A DNA stretch of 64,000 nt from Takifugu bimaculatus (taxonomy: Eukaryota > Chordata > Actinopteri > Tetraodontiformes > Tetraodontidae). Within the stretch, counting starts at the first letter, position 1. Each line of letters opens with the position of its first letter. The stretch is taken from NCBI GenBank assembly GCA_004026145.2, contig CP034993.1, positions 7,986,770 through 8,050,769 of the forward strand. Direction: 5' to 3'. The notes beneath the pieces are model-generated. The model worked only from the letters and a program-made list of their open reading frames with translations, did not search any database and was not told the DNA's origin. The translations under genes were made by a program, and so were the position numbers. Below, piece by piece: positions 21,564 to 32,848 of the stretch.

Positions 21564-22680
21564 TACGAACCGCAGCAGCGCGCGCAGGAGGCGCGATGAC
21601 GCCACAATCTGCTGGAAACGTTCGGGTTTCCCTTTAATTTAAAGTTCTTATGCAATAGAACAATAAATATATGATGAAAGGGGCGGGGCTTTTATTTAGC
21701 CATACCAAATAGCTTAATTTTAGCATAAAGTCCATTAGAACATTAGCATAAATAATTGTCTCCTTATTCTAAGATAAAGCAGAGATCAAGAGCCATTTGA
21801 TCTAAAAACACTGTTCTTGATGCTGGAAGTTATAAATTCTGTCGTATTTCTTCTCTCATTCTGTTTCCATTTGCCATCACGGGTGTTTTAGCAGACACTC
21901 ATGCTGAGCTCGTTTCCATTTTAGAGAAACAGAAGCAAAATAAGTTTGCAGCCTAAAGACTCAATGTGGTTCCCTACAGTTGTTCCCACTGGAGCCTGAA
22001 GGATGAGGAGAGTCTTTCAGGCGTTACCGAGTCCAGCTGGGAAGATTCTTCATGTGTTTTTACATTTAGACTTTCCATTTAAAAATAAAACTGGAATAAA
22101 ACTTTTCCTCCTAAAGAGCCCAGACACCTCCTCCAGCGCTCCCAGGACAGGACGACACAGACGATGAAGCACATTCATCCTCATCTGATCAGGACAGAGC
22201 TCAGCAGATGCTCCAGGAGCTGCTGGAAGAGCTGCACCCCAACACACCTCCACCACCACATGGGGGCGCTCCACTGCTGCAGCTGAATCTGCCCCAAAGC
22301 CTCACGGACGGGTTAACGACTGAAATCCAACTTCTGATCTTCTGAAAGAACCATTTCCTGTTCCTGCCCGACGCCATCATCCATGAGGAACGGAGGAGGA
22401 ACCAAGAGCTGCTTCAGCTCAACAGAGTAAAAGATCACAACAGTCCCCCCCCCCCCCCCCCCCCCCCCGAGCATGAAGGATCCTTCAGACCTGCTTGGTT
22501 GGGTTAAAAATGCCTCAGGTCAGAGGTCAACCCCCCAGAAGCTTCAGCTCTGCTCATTTTTTTAAGCTTTTCCTTCAAGACTCCCTGGAATATCGTTCTG
22601 TTTGGGATCAGAAGCTTTATTGACACGGTGTTTGTGGACCTGAAAACTGAAAAACTGATGACAGACTCGTCTCGTCTCCA
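21564..22680. other. trmt1l-prpf38a intergenic region
   Basis: AT-rich DNA upstream of trmt1l and downstream of prpf38a. It contains an exon-like open segment (22124-22444, listed separately) and a 24-base poly-C run (22445-22468) that copy 2 lacks. A second possible prpf38a AATAAA lies at 22616-22621. Confidence 0.5.
22124..22444 (+). pseudogene. unidentified exon-like open segment with in-frame TGA
   Basis: After an acceptor-like CCTAAAGAGCCCAG, one frame reads a charged, coding-like peptide: DDTDDEAHSSSSDQDRAQQ, then MLQELLEELHPN, to a TGA at 22343-22345. The same frame continues beyond the TGA with FLFLPDAIIHEERRRNQELL. In copy 1 it then meets a poly-C run; in copy 2 it ends at a normal stop. 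I do not recognise the product. It could be the eroded last exon of a lost gene, or chance. Confidence 0.25.
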
Positions 22681-22686
22681 TTTATT
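22681..22686 (-). terminator. likely prpf38a polyadenylation signal
   Basis: AATAAA on the minus strand about 60 nt past the prpf38a stop, conserved in copy 2 (55161-55166). Confidence 0.6.
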
Positions 22687-22744
22687 GACAAAAATTAAGA
22701 GAACGCGCTGGTCCAGGTGGCACGTCGGCAGCAGGGAAACACAA

Positions 22745-23920
22745 TCACTCGTTTCCTCTTCGACTCTTCTTGTGACTCTTCTTTGAACTCCTGAAGGAAA
22801 GAATAGAAAGAATAAAACCTCTCAGAATTCTCACACTCGGGGGGGGGGCAAACGTCTCGACACGAGAAGAACCGGCGGGAATCTCCGAAGGTTCCGGGTC
22901 CTCGAGGTTGCTGTTGCCTCCTGGGCGACAGACGTGGAAACACTGACCTCTCTGGAGTTTTGGAGTGGCTCCGATGTCGGTGGCTTCTGTGGTGACCTGG
23001 TCCAAGACAAGAGTCAACCTGTTAGAAGGCTCCAGCTGGACACACTCACGCGGATCCACCGGCTCCAAGTTACAGGAGCTCGTCGTGGAACACAAATGTC
23101 GAAGGGCAGGAGGGTGTGGCGAGCTGCGGCGCCCCCTGGTGGCCGCAGGTGGCACCGGTCCTCACACTGGCTCATTATGGCCCCTGAAATGTTCTGTTCA
23201 CGTGATCGGCTCAACCCACAAGTGTTGAGAGCCAAAAACGCCCCAAAAACCAGGTTTGTGGGGCAGCATCGGCACAGCGAGCACATGGTGGGAACACGTG
23301 CACGGAGGCTGGTGTGAGACGCCGCGTACCTGGTGATTTGGAGCGGTGGCGTCTGTCTCTGGAGCGGCTGCGATGGCGGCGGGGGCTCTTGCTGCGGTGG
23401 CGGTCTCTGCGTGGGGAGGGGCTGAGGACAACACAAACATGCCAGTCAGCGACAAATCCTGATTCAAGTGGCTGCTTTCAGGAATCCACGGTGACGGATA
23501 CCTGCGTCTCCGTGGCGACCGGCTCCGCCTGAAGGGGAAGAAAGTGGAGGTTTGTCTTCACGTGCGACAGCGGCTCAGAGCGACACGCAAATGTGAGAGA
23601 GACACAAACCGTCTGGGCGAGCGACTGCGCCTGTAGCGCGGCGACGGAGACCGCCGAGGTCTGTCGTTGTCACGGTAACTGCGTCTGTGCGGTTCAGGGG
23701 TCTGAAGTCGTTCTGGCTGTGAATGAAACACCAAACATCATCATTTCTCCGTCCTCCAGCCGAGACTTCCACGATTCCAGGTTTCCCTTTAGAAACAGAA
23801 CCGCACCTTCTCCTCTTCCTCGTCTTCCTCCTCGCTGCTCTCCACCTCATCCAGATCCTCCTCCAGTGCGCTGATACGTGGATCCAACATCTCCGTCTCC
23901 TCCAGGACGTGTCTCTTCTA

Positions 23921-23951
<31 letters not shown>

Positions 23952-25242
23952 CACACACATCAGCACATGATTCCCACTCAAGCGGACGTCCCGTTAACAC
24001 ACCTGCAGGCGGGGAAGGATGATGTCACACATCCTCTCCGAGTGAAGGAGCTCGTCGATGAACTCGTCCACGTGCATCAGCTCAAACTCTGCATCAGGAG
24101 GAGGAAATGTTAACCAATGAAAGCTGGTTTTAGAGAGCAGGGTCATTATTCAGACTCACCTCCGTTTCTGTTCTGAGTCTTGACCTTTCGGTAGTCGTTG
24201 TAAAGCGGCTCCAGGTATTTGTAGCAGTCCACGGCCGTCCCCGTTAGCCTCATGTACATCGCTCCGAGCAAACGGACGTATCTGTCAATAAAACAGGAAG
24301 TCAGCTGGACAGTGAAAGATCTGCCACCAAGTGAGGGGGTTGCAGATTAAGATGAGTCCATCTGAAAGTCCTACTTGAAATCCTCATTTTTGATGAACTC
24401 GACGATGATGTCCTTCTCTGGCTGGATCTGCAGCATCTTCAGGGTGAGGCAGATGAAGGGTGTCGGCTTGATGTTGCCCCCATAAACTCCCCCAACAAAC
24501 TTCAGCTCCATGGCTTTGTCCACGACCAGTTCAGCTGTGAAAGAGCCGCCCGTTAGTGTAGCGAAGCCAGTAACCTGCTCCCATTAAACCGGTAACCTGC
24601 TCCCATTAAACCAGTAACCTGCTCCCATTAAACCAGTAACCTGCTCCTATTAAACCAGTAACCTGCTCCCATTAAACCAGTAACCTGCTCCTATTAAACC
24701 AGTAACCTGCTCCTAATAAACCAGTAACCTGCTCCCATTAAACCAGTAACCTGCTCCTATTAAACCGGTAACCTGCTCCTATTAAACCAGTAACCTGCTC
24801 CTATTAAACCGGTAACCTGCTCCTATTAAACCGGTAACCTGCTCCTAATAAACCTTTGTTTTGGAAGCCTTGGGGATAATTCATTCATACTGTCGCACAC
24901 GGAGCTTCATTAAGAGTATATTTAAATAAAAGATCGCTACGCGCTGCTACTGCGAAACAGTTTGAACTTTGGGTGAAACTGTACTGAAATAATAATTACA
25001 GGTTCACACACTTTAGCCCCTTTTGAGCTGCAGATTTGTTCGAACTAGTAAAACAATCAAGCTTAGCTTCAGGACGCTAATGTTAGCCTGCTAGCTAACA
25101 TGCTATACTCACCAGTTAAGCCGAAACATTCTTCCTTCCAATATTTGGACTCGTAGATTCGAGTCCGAATGATTTTCTCCACCAGATACTGCGGGTTAGT
25201 CCCGTGTATACTATTCGCGTCTTTAACGGTTCTGTTTGCCAT
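22745..25242 (-). CDS. prpf38a: pre-mRNA-splicing factor 38A (copy 1)
   Basis: Ten coding exons: 25113-25242, 24375-24534, 24160-24281, 24003-24088, 23807-23917, 23610-23716, 23502-23528, 23330-23421, 22948-22996, 22745-22790; 309 aa (human about 312). The PRP38 domain occupies residues 1 to about 180 and is nearly identical to mammals (MANRTVKDAN, GGVYGGNIKPTPF, LHSERMCDIILPRLQ). An acidic ESSEEEDEEEE stretch follows, then an RS-rich tail (about 204-309) split over five small exons and ending KKSHKKSRRGNE. The protein is a component of the spliceosomal B complex and is needed for its activation in the nucleus. It is divergent from orc1 with 816 bp between start codons. Intron 1 holds a minisatellite, and exon 5 has a (TG)n tract against its acceptor. 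Confidence 0.97.
23920..23959. repeat. (CA)n against the prpf38a exon 5 acceptor (copy 1)
   Basis: On the prpf38a sense strand a (TG)n tract of about 40 nt, with one TGCG interruption, runs straight into TTAG|AAG at 23917. There is no normal pyrimidine tract between. Copy 2 has about half the length. Confidence 0.95.
24566..24856. repeat. 22-bp minisatellite in prpf38a intron 1 (copy 1)
   Basis: About 13 units of TAACCTGCTCCCATTAAACC plus AG/GG, with CCTAATAAA variants. Copy 2 has about 20 units. Confidence 0.95.
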
Positions 25243-25325
25243 CGGGGTTAAAAATGTGCGACTTTACAAGCATTGAAACGGCAGCACAGCAGCCTTCTAT
25301 AAGCTAAACGGAAACCGGGAGAACC

Positions 25326-25333
25326 ACTTCCGC
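25326..25333 (-). promoter_or_regulatory. ETS-like site upstream of prpf38a
   Basis: GCGGAAGT on the minus strand, about 85 bp upstream of the prpf38a start codon, next to a second GGAAG. It is a common promoter element of housekeeping genes. Present in copy 2 at 57983-57990. Confidence 0.4.
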
Positions 25334-25852
25334 TTCCTTTCACAATCAAAGCTCACGAGATAAAGACGTCACACATGTTGCGTTCAGAGATGCTTATTGA
25401 GTCATTTCAGTTGTAATTACGCAGATAAAAATATAATAACTGTTTAGCCTTTGTGATATGTACGTACAAATGCCCTCTGTTCTAAGCGTAATACAAGTGT
25501 AAGTCCTAAAATGGTGAATTTTGAAAAAATCTCATTAGAAATTATGTTTGGCTATTGCAGCAATCATTTAATGTCAAAATAATAATGCATTTTTATTGCA
25601 ATGAATCTATTTATCGTCTCTGACCAAGTTTAATCAGTTCATTGGTCTCCCTCGTGTTAAAGTATAAATGGCCACCCATTTACGGCAGTTTATCCTTTAA
25701 CAAGAGACAAATCATCGTGTACCTTCACAAAATGTATTGTCAATCAAAGTTTGCAAAAACGAAAGAAATGAAAGGCTGTCGCTGTCACGGTCGTGTTCCT
25801 TCCAGTCCAGAAGGTGGCGCAGTTCCTTCCACATACGGATCGCTAACCTGGG

Positions 25853-25900
25853 GCGGGAAACCCAGAAAGGAAACGGAAACTGCGTAAGTTTCGCGCGAAA
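25853..25900 (+). promoter_or_regulatory. paired E2F-type sites upstream of orc1 (copy 1)
   Basis: GCGGGAAA at 25853-25860 and the palindrome TTTCGCGCGAAA at 25889-25900 both match the E2F consensus TTTSSCGC. They lie about 160-205 bp upstream of the orc1 start codon. Vertebrate and fly ORC1 genes are known E2F targets induced at G1/S. The identical pair is in copy 2. Confidence 0.7.
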
Positions 25901-26058
25901 TGTGGTCGGCTGTTGATAATTCTGTGGGTGCGTGTGTCCGAAGTGTTTGATTTTTACTTTGTCTATAGAAATTGTACTTTTTCGGTCAAAACGGAATAAA
26001 AGCCGCGACTGCAGCGAGAGTTTTATTGAGTTTTATTGAGTTTTTGATAACAAGCGGG

Positions 26059-29000
26059 ATGAAATATCGCACAAGATTACGGATCAGGCGACTTTACCGA
26101 TGGTGCGGAGAACCTTTAAAGTTCGACAGGAAGCTAAAAACCTACGAGTATCGGTAAGTTCTCCGATTCAACACGTGTATCATCCGAATTGGCAACATTT
26201 GTTTTGCAGGTTTAAAATGGTATAATTTCTGGGTAACTGTTATACACACTCGGGTCCATCCTGCAGTTAAAGCACTGAATTAAAATTCCTCCGATTTTGA
26301 TTCCTTTTAAACGTATTCAGGGTGGATGCAGCTCGTATATGTCAAGACATTATAGATCTCTTATCTTCTCACCTGGGTGACTCCTCCCGGCCCGTCTGGG
26401 TTGCAGGTCTTTGGCCATCCGTGTTGAAGGTCTCCCCAGGACCACCGTCATCTCCACGGGCCAGCACATCCTCATTGAGGGCGACGATGAGGACAACCCG
26501 TACGTGGCCAAGGTCCTCAGGCTCTTTGGAGACGGTGAGTTCAAGTTGCCGGTTGCCGTCGTCCCGGAGCTCCTGTGACCGTCCCTCGCTGTGCCGCAGA
26601 GACGGGGACGCAGAAGAAGGCGGCGGTTCAGTGGTTCGCACGCGTGTCCGAAGTGCCGCCAAAGAAGCTGAAGCTGCTGGGCCGGGAGCCCCACCCACAG
26701 GAGATCTTCTTCTACGAGGGGAGAGGGTGCGAAGACGAGGTGGATGCCGAGTCCATCCTCAGACCTGTGCTGGTGGGGAGCCATTACCCACAATCCTCCT
26801 GTGTGAGCGTGCGTTCAGGTGCTGATTGTCTCCCGCCCACAGGTGAAGCAGCTGGACGGCGCCGCTCCGTTCCCGCCCTCTGGCGACGGGGACGTCCTGT
26901 ATGTGAAGGCGTCCTGGGACACAAAGACGTTTCGGGTGCTGGAGGCCGCTGTGGTGCATCCCGGCCCCCCGGTGGCGTCCCTCCCGCCCTCGCCCCCCAG
27001 CTCCCCCCTGGCTGCTGCCCCGGCCTCCCGGGGGCCTCCTCGCCGGGCGCTCCCCACCCCTGACCTGGCTGTCCTGCGCCGGGCCGCCACGCTGGACGTG
27101 CAGCACAGCAGAGTGACCATGAGCGCGGGGCGGGCGGATCCGGCCCAGGCCGAGGCGCTGCACTCCGCCACCAAACTGTCGGCCTCCAAGTGTCTGAGCG
27201 CCAAGAGGAGGGAGGGGACGGCGAGGGCGCCCGGCGTCCGCAAGAGGCTGGAGCTCAGCAGTGAGTGTCTGCCTGTGCAGGCTGCCAAGGCCTCGCCGGG
27301 GTAACCGGCTTCTCTCGTCCCCTCAGGTCCAGGCAGGAACTCGCTGCCCGATGATTCGCTGAGTCAGCGTCTGAAGGAGGAGCTGGAGTCGGACGCTGCG
27401 TTCACTCACATCCTGTCATCGCCTCCTCAGGCCACGCCCCTCGCGCCGCTCATCATAGTCCAGAAGATTGTTCAGGATGCCCCCCTCCCAAAGTGCTCTG
27501 ACGACCCCATCAGGTCAACACGCACGCTCACACACACACACACACGCTCACACACACGCTCACACACACACACACACACGCTCACGCTCACACACACACG
27601 CTCACACACACGCTCACACACACACACACACACGCTCACACACACACACGCTCACACACACACACACGCGCTCACACACACACGCACGCTCACACACACG
27701 CTCACACACACGCTCACCACACACGCTCACACACCAACACGCTCACCCACACACACGCTCACACACACGCTCACACACACACACACACACGCACACACAC
27801 ACACGCTCACACACACGCTCACACACACGCTCACACACACGCTCACACACACGCACACACACACGCACACACACACACGCTCACACACACACGCTCACAC
27901 ACACGCTCACACACACGCACACACACACACGCTCACACACACACGCTCACACACACGCTCACACACACGCACACACACACGCACACACACACACGCTCAC
28001 ACACACGCTCACACACACGCTCACACACACACGCTCACACACACACGCTCACACACACACGCTCACACACACACGCACACACACACACACTCACACACAC
28101 GCTCACACACACGCTCACACACACGCTCACACACACACAGACTTAATGAAGCTAACCCATCGAACCAGGATGAGGTCATCACGCTGGCCACGCCCCCATT
28201 TCTTCCCTTCACGCCTCGGCTGCGCTCCGGTTCGGGATCGGGTGTGGTCCGGTCTACAGCCGAGCGGCACTTTGGTCCTGATAAATGATGATGATCAACA
28301 GTTATTAGTTGTTTTGGATCAGTAAAATGACTGCTTGAGTGACCAGAACCAGTTTAAACTGGTTTAGGCTGGTGCCGGCGATGGCTGACTCCTCACTTGC
28401 TTTTCAGGCAGCGGCTGAATCAAAGTCCTCAGCGGGACGGCGCCGTGGAGGCGGAGCTGCCGTGCAAGACGCCACGAAGGGGGAAGTCCCCAGCGCGCAG
28501 GCTGCTGGCCACCAGGGGGCAGAAGTGAGTGGTTGACGGGCGGAACACGCCGCCGCGCCCCGTGGGCCGATGCCGGCGCCGCTCTGTCTAAACTTGTTTT
28601 TTTCATGTGACAGAGGTCCGACTCCGTCCCGGAGAAGAGAGCAGAGCGCGGCGAGGGAGGGGCTGCTGGCGGTGCTGTGAGTACAGGCTGGATGCTGATT
28701 GGCTGAGAGCTCGAGCGCCGACCGTCAACCTGTGGCTGTTGTCAACAGGACCGAAGCGGATCAGGAAAACTCTCCGGCGCTGCCCGACGCCACGACTCCG
28801 AGGAGCTCCAAGAGGAAGTCGGCGCAGCTGGTGTCGTCCCGCATCAGGAAACAGCTGTGAGTCTTCGTCCGGGACAACGGTCCTTCGCTCGTCCCCCTCC
28901 AACGTCTCTCTGCCTGATCAGGAACCTTCTGGAGAACCAGCTCGACCTGAACTCGGACAGCGGCGGCGAGGAGGATTTTGTTCCGTCCAAAAAGGATCTG

Positions 29001-31505
29001 GAGAGCAGCAGCGACGATGACGAGGAGGCGGCGGACCTGGACAGTGACGAGGAAGTCGTTTTGAAAAAGGGAAGACGAGCGTCAGCGTGTCAAACTCCCC
29101 GTTCAAAGCAGAGACGTGGCGCTTCCAGGACGCCGCGGAAGACGCCAGGCAAGGTGAAGCAGCCCGGCCCGATGAAACGGTTTCACTTCTTCATCGTGCT
29201 CCAAAATAATCAAGTTTCGTGCATTTTGAAGCCTTTTGCTGTCCAGAGCTGAGAGTTTCCTGTTTCCGCAGATTCCGGGAACGCCACGGACTCCCAGCAT
29301 TCCCAGTAGGTCACTGCCGGCCCGCCAGCCGGCTAATGTTCTGGAGGAGGCCAGAACCAGGTGAGCTCCACGAACCCTCAGGTGTGACCACGAATCACAC
29401 GTTCGTGTTGATGCTAACAGTTCGGGATGTTCGCGTCCCACCAACCCATTCGCTTAATTATGGTAACGACTCCGGTCCAGTTTGACCCGGCCTGGGCCAC
29501 GCCCGCTGTAGTTGGCGTCCGTTAGCACGTTAGCACGTTAGCCTTGCGTGCGGCTGAGCGTGATTCCGCTGTGTCCTCAGGCTGCACGTGTCCTCGGTGC
29601 CGGAGTCTCTTCCCTGCAGGGAGCAGGAGTTCCAGGACATCTACAGCTTTGTGGAGAGTAAAATCATGGACGGGACCGGAGGGTGAGCGTGATTCCCGGT
29701 GGAGGACCCACACCTGGTCCCGGTCGCGTTGAGGGCGCTTTAACCTGCCGTGTTTCAGGTGCATGTACGTCTCCGGCGTCCCGGGGACGGGGAAGACCGC
29801 CACCGTCCACGAGGTGATGAGATGTTTGCAGCAGGCGGCCGACGTGGACCAGATCCCCTCCTTCAGCTTCGTGGAGATTAACGGGATGAAGATGACGGAT
29901 CCTCATCAGGCCTACGTCCAGATCCTGCAGGTGAGCTGGTTCCAGGGGCTGCTGGGAAACCTGCAGAGCTCTGTGGCGCCGGCGTGTTCGCTGACCCGCC
30001 CTCTCCCCCCAGGAGCTGACGGGTCAGAAGGCCACGGCCGACCACGCGGCGGCGCTGCTGGAGAAAAGGTTCAGTAACCCGGCGCCCAGGAAGGAGACGA
30101 CCGTCCTGCTGGTGGACGAGGTGAGACCGTCATGACCGGACCGGACCGGACCGAAGCCTCCCCGGGTCCCGCGTCCTCGCCGCCACCGTGTTTCTGAAGC
30201 GATCCGGGAATTCCCACTTTTTGTTGTTTGACTCCTGGTTGGATCGGGAGGAACCCGCTGGTTGACTCCGCCCCCATCTGGTCCCGTCTTGTTTCTTCTA
30301 GCTGGACCTGCTGTGGACCCGGAAGCAGAACGTGATGTACAACCTGTTTGACTGGCCGACGCGGCGTCACGCCCGGCTGGTCGTGCTGACCATCGCCAAC
30401 ACCATGGACCTGCCCGAGAGGGTCATGATCAACAGGGTGGCGAGCAGACTGGTGAGGAGGCGTGGTCTCGTCAGATTAGGGGTGTGGCCAGACCTGGACA
30501 TGTGATGGCACGTGACCTAGGCCACGCCCCCGCAGTGGGAAACTGAATCCGTTTGGTTTCCAATATCCAGAAGCTCCGCCCACGGATGAGCTGATGACGA
30601 CCACGCTGACATCAAAGGGTCTCATTAAAGCCGTAGATGTTAAACTTGTGCCTGGATTTCAGTCTTAAACGGAGCCGCCGCACTGACGCTGTCCCGTCTG
30701 GTCATGTGACTGCAGGGTCTGACCCGGATGTCCTTCCAGCCCTACACCTTCAAACAGCTGCAGCAGATCATCACGTCCAGGCTGAACAAGGTGAAGGCGT
30801 TCGAGGAGGACGCGCTTCAGCTGGCGTCCAGGAAGGTGAGCAGATGTTCTGGCCCGGCCCGGTCCGGCCCGGCCCGGCCCGGTCCTCGCCGGCTCACCGC
30901 CTCTCCTCCCACAGGTGGCGGCGCTCTCCGGCGACGCTCGCCGCTGCCTGGACATCTGCCGCAGAGCGACGGAGATCTGCGAGCACTCCGCCGCGGGCTT
31001 GGTGGGAATGAGTCACGTGATGGAGGCGCTGGACGAGATGTTTTCGTCGGCCTACGTGGCGGCCATCAGGTGAGCGCCGCGCCGCGCCGCGTCGCTGGCG
31101 TCCTGCCGCTCTCAGATGGTGACGCAGCTCTGGTGTCCACAGGAGCGCCTCGCTGCAGGAGCAGCTCTTCCTCAGGGCCGTCATCGCCGAGTTCCGGCGC
31201 CTCGGACTGGAGGAGGCCACCTTTCAGCAGGTGTGTGGGGGTCAGACTGTCATGTGACCAGTTCCTGGGTTATTGCAGTGGTGTAATTTTCCCCGGGTTG
31301 GGTCTCTCAGGTGCTGCTGCAGCACCAGGCTCTGTGTCGGGTGGAGGGCGTGCAGCCTGTGGGCGTGTCCGAAGGGCTCGCCGTGTGTCAGCGTCTGGGG
31401 GCCTGCAGGCTGCTGCTGCTGGAGAGCAGCCGCCTGGGCCTGCTGATGCGGGTCCGCCTCAACGTCAGTCAGGACGACGTGCTCTACGCCCTGAAGGCCG
31501 ACTGA
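26059..31505 (+). CDS. orc1: origin recognition complex subunit 1 (copy 1)
   Basis: Nineteen coding exons: 26059-26153, 26407-26534, 26600-26772, 26843-27260, 27327-27513, 28141-28251, 28408-28524, 28614-28676, 28749-28856, 28922-29153, 29272-29360, 29581-29682, 29759-29930, 30013-30120, 30302-30451, 30716-30835, 30915-31069, 31143-31230, 31311-31505; 936 aa (human 861). An N-terminal BAH domain (about 35-180) has EGDDEDNPYVAK, VQWFARVSEVP and QEIFFY. A basic/acidic disordered linker follows. The AAA+ ATPase has Walker A GVPGTGKT near 613, Walker B LLVDELD near 698 and TIANTMDLPER near 727. The winged-helix region ends RVRLNVSQDDVLYALK. Orc1 binds origins, recruits Cdc6 and Mcm2-7, and reads H4K20me2 through BAH in vertebrates. 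The 3' border of exon 6 (GTCTAC donor) is my least certain join. Confidence 0.97.
27514..28140. repeat. expanded (CA)n/CGCT tract, orc1 intron 5 (copy 1)
   Basis: About 610 bp of CACACA with periodic CGCT interruptions fill intron 5 and run straight into the exon 6 acceptor (CACAG|ACTT). The matching intron in copy 2 is only about 94 bp. Confidence 0.97.
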
Positions 31506-31597
31506 CCCACGCGCTCATTGCTCTTTTAATTTAGGATTTTTGTTTACTGTCTCAATGTTGATTTTAACTTCATTTTGGGAGAATTTCCACTGTAAAA

Positions 31598-31603
31598 AAT
31601 AAA
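31598..31603 (+). terminator. likely orc1 polyadenylation signal
   Basis: AATAAA 93 nt past the orc1 stop codon, conserved in copy 2 (63741-63746). Confidence 0.75.
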
Positions 31604-31882
31604 AGCTCTACCCAAACTTCCCCGAGTCGTGTCTGCAGGAGCCGAAGGAGGCCGAGGGCCCCTCGAAGGGCCCTTTAAAGAGGCCTCAGCAGCTGCAACA
31701 TTCCACACTTTCACTTCCTGATCAGACGTCGGCTGATTCAGAGAAAAGGTCACAAATTTCATCATAAATCAGCCTTTAATTCAAATCAGACAATAACCAA
31801 CCAAAACATGATTTCAGTGACTAAAGTACGATTTAAGAAAAAAGAACCAAAGGATCAAAATAAAGTCGTAAATCTCAACAGG

Positions 31883-32369
31883 ATCTCCTGACCCACCCAT
31901 TAACTCCATGGCTAACCACGCCCACCACTCATTAACTCCAGGGCTAACCACGCCCACCACGCATTAACTCCAGGGCTAACCACGCCCACCACTCATTAAC
32001 TCCAGGGCTAACCACCCCCATCACTCATTAACTCCGGGGCTAACCACGCCCACCACTCATTAACTCCGGGGCTAACCACGCCCACCACTCATTAACTCCA
32101 GGGCTAACCACGCCCACCACTCATTAACTCCGGGGCTAACCACGCCCATCACTCATCAACTCCAGGGCTAACCACGCCCATCACTCATTAACTCCGGGGC
32201 TAACCACGCCCGCCACTCATTAACCCCAGGGCTAGCCACGCCCACCACTCATTAACGCCAGGGCTAGCCACGCCCACCACTCATTAACTCCGGGGCTAAC
32301 CACGCCCGCCACCCATTAACTCCGTGGCTAACCACGCCCACCCCTCATTAACTCCGGGGCTAACCACGC
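31883..32369. repeat. 32-bp minisatellite downstream of orc1
   Basis: About 15 units of GGGCTAACCACGCCCACCAC plus CATTAACTCC-type linker. The array is cut by the solo LTR at 32370 and resumes for about one degraded unit at 32849-32880. The matching part of copy 2 lies beyond the window. Confidence 0.95.
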
Positions 32370-32848
32370 TGTTCGGTTCAAACGACCTAAAACATGAGAG
32401 AAACAAATGAGGCAAAGACAACAGTTTTGAATTTTACTTGCAAGGAGGACGGAGAGATGTGCTCAGTTCCAGGTCTCCAACACGTTCTGAGGCACAACTT
32501 CCGCCATCCTTCTTTTATTGAGATTAGGAGGTCCCTGGTTACAGAATTCAATGTGCCTAAGGGAGGGGAAACACAAGATAGCAGGTCCCAAACAAAGCAA
32601 GAAACTAAATCACAATGGTGAGATTATAGTAGGCCTTCACTGATTCGATTATCTTAGCACATTCTTCCATATCAGACAGATTAAAAGAACACTGACCAGA
32701 GAAGTTCGATTGACACATCAAGCATCGTGAACATTAAGCATTAGCAAATAATAAGAAACTTTAGGTAATGAGAAACAATATAACAAGAATAAAGAATATA
32801 ACAAGGCAAAAGCAAATAAGAGATAACTTTAATATACTGGATCCAACA
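32370..32848 (+). mobile_element. solo LTR inserted in the minisatellite
   Basis: A 479-bp non-repetitive insertion beginning TGTTCGG and ending TCCAACA, the TG...CA ends of an LTR. It is flanked on both sides by CACGC (32365-32369 and 32849-32853), a 5-bp target duplication. AATAAA at 32788-32793 would serve as its polyadenylation signal if it reads plus. No internal retroelement genes remain. Family not determined. Because CACGC also occurs in the host repeat, the duplication alone is not decisive. Confidence 0.65.

Larger units (their letters stand above)
2436..31857. repeat. duplicated gene block, copy 1
   Basis: This segment is colinear with 34898-64000. Exons, introns, intergenic DNA and even simple-sequence positions match in order. 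The right limit is set only by the window end (position 64000 corresponds to 31857), so the similarity may continue. Copy differences are scattered substitutions, short indels and large changes in tandem-repeat length. It contains niban1, trmt1l, prpf38a and orc1. Confidence 0.95.

Noticed and set aside
27468..28325. 285-codon His/Thr/Ser/Arg-rich frame
   Set aside because: It is the translated CA/CGCT microsatellite of orc1 intron 5 and disappears in copy 2, where the tract is short.
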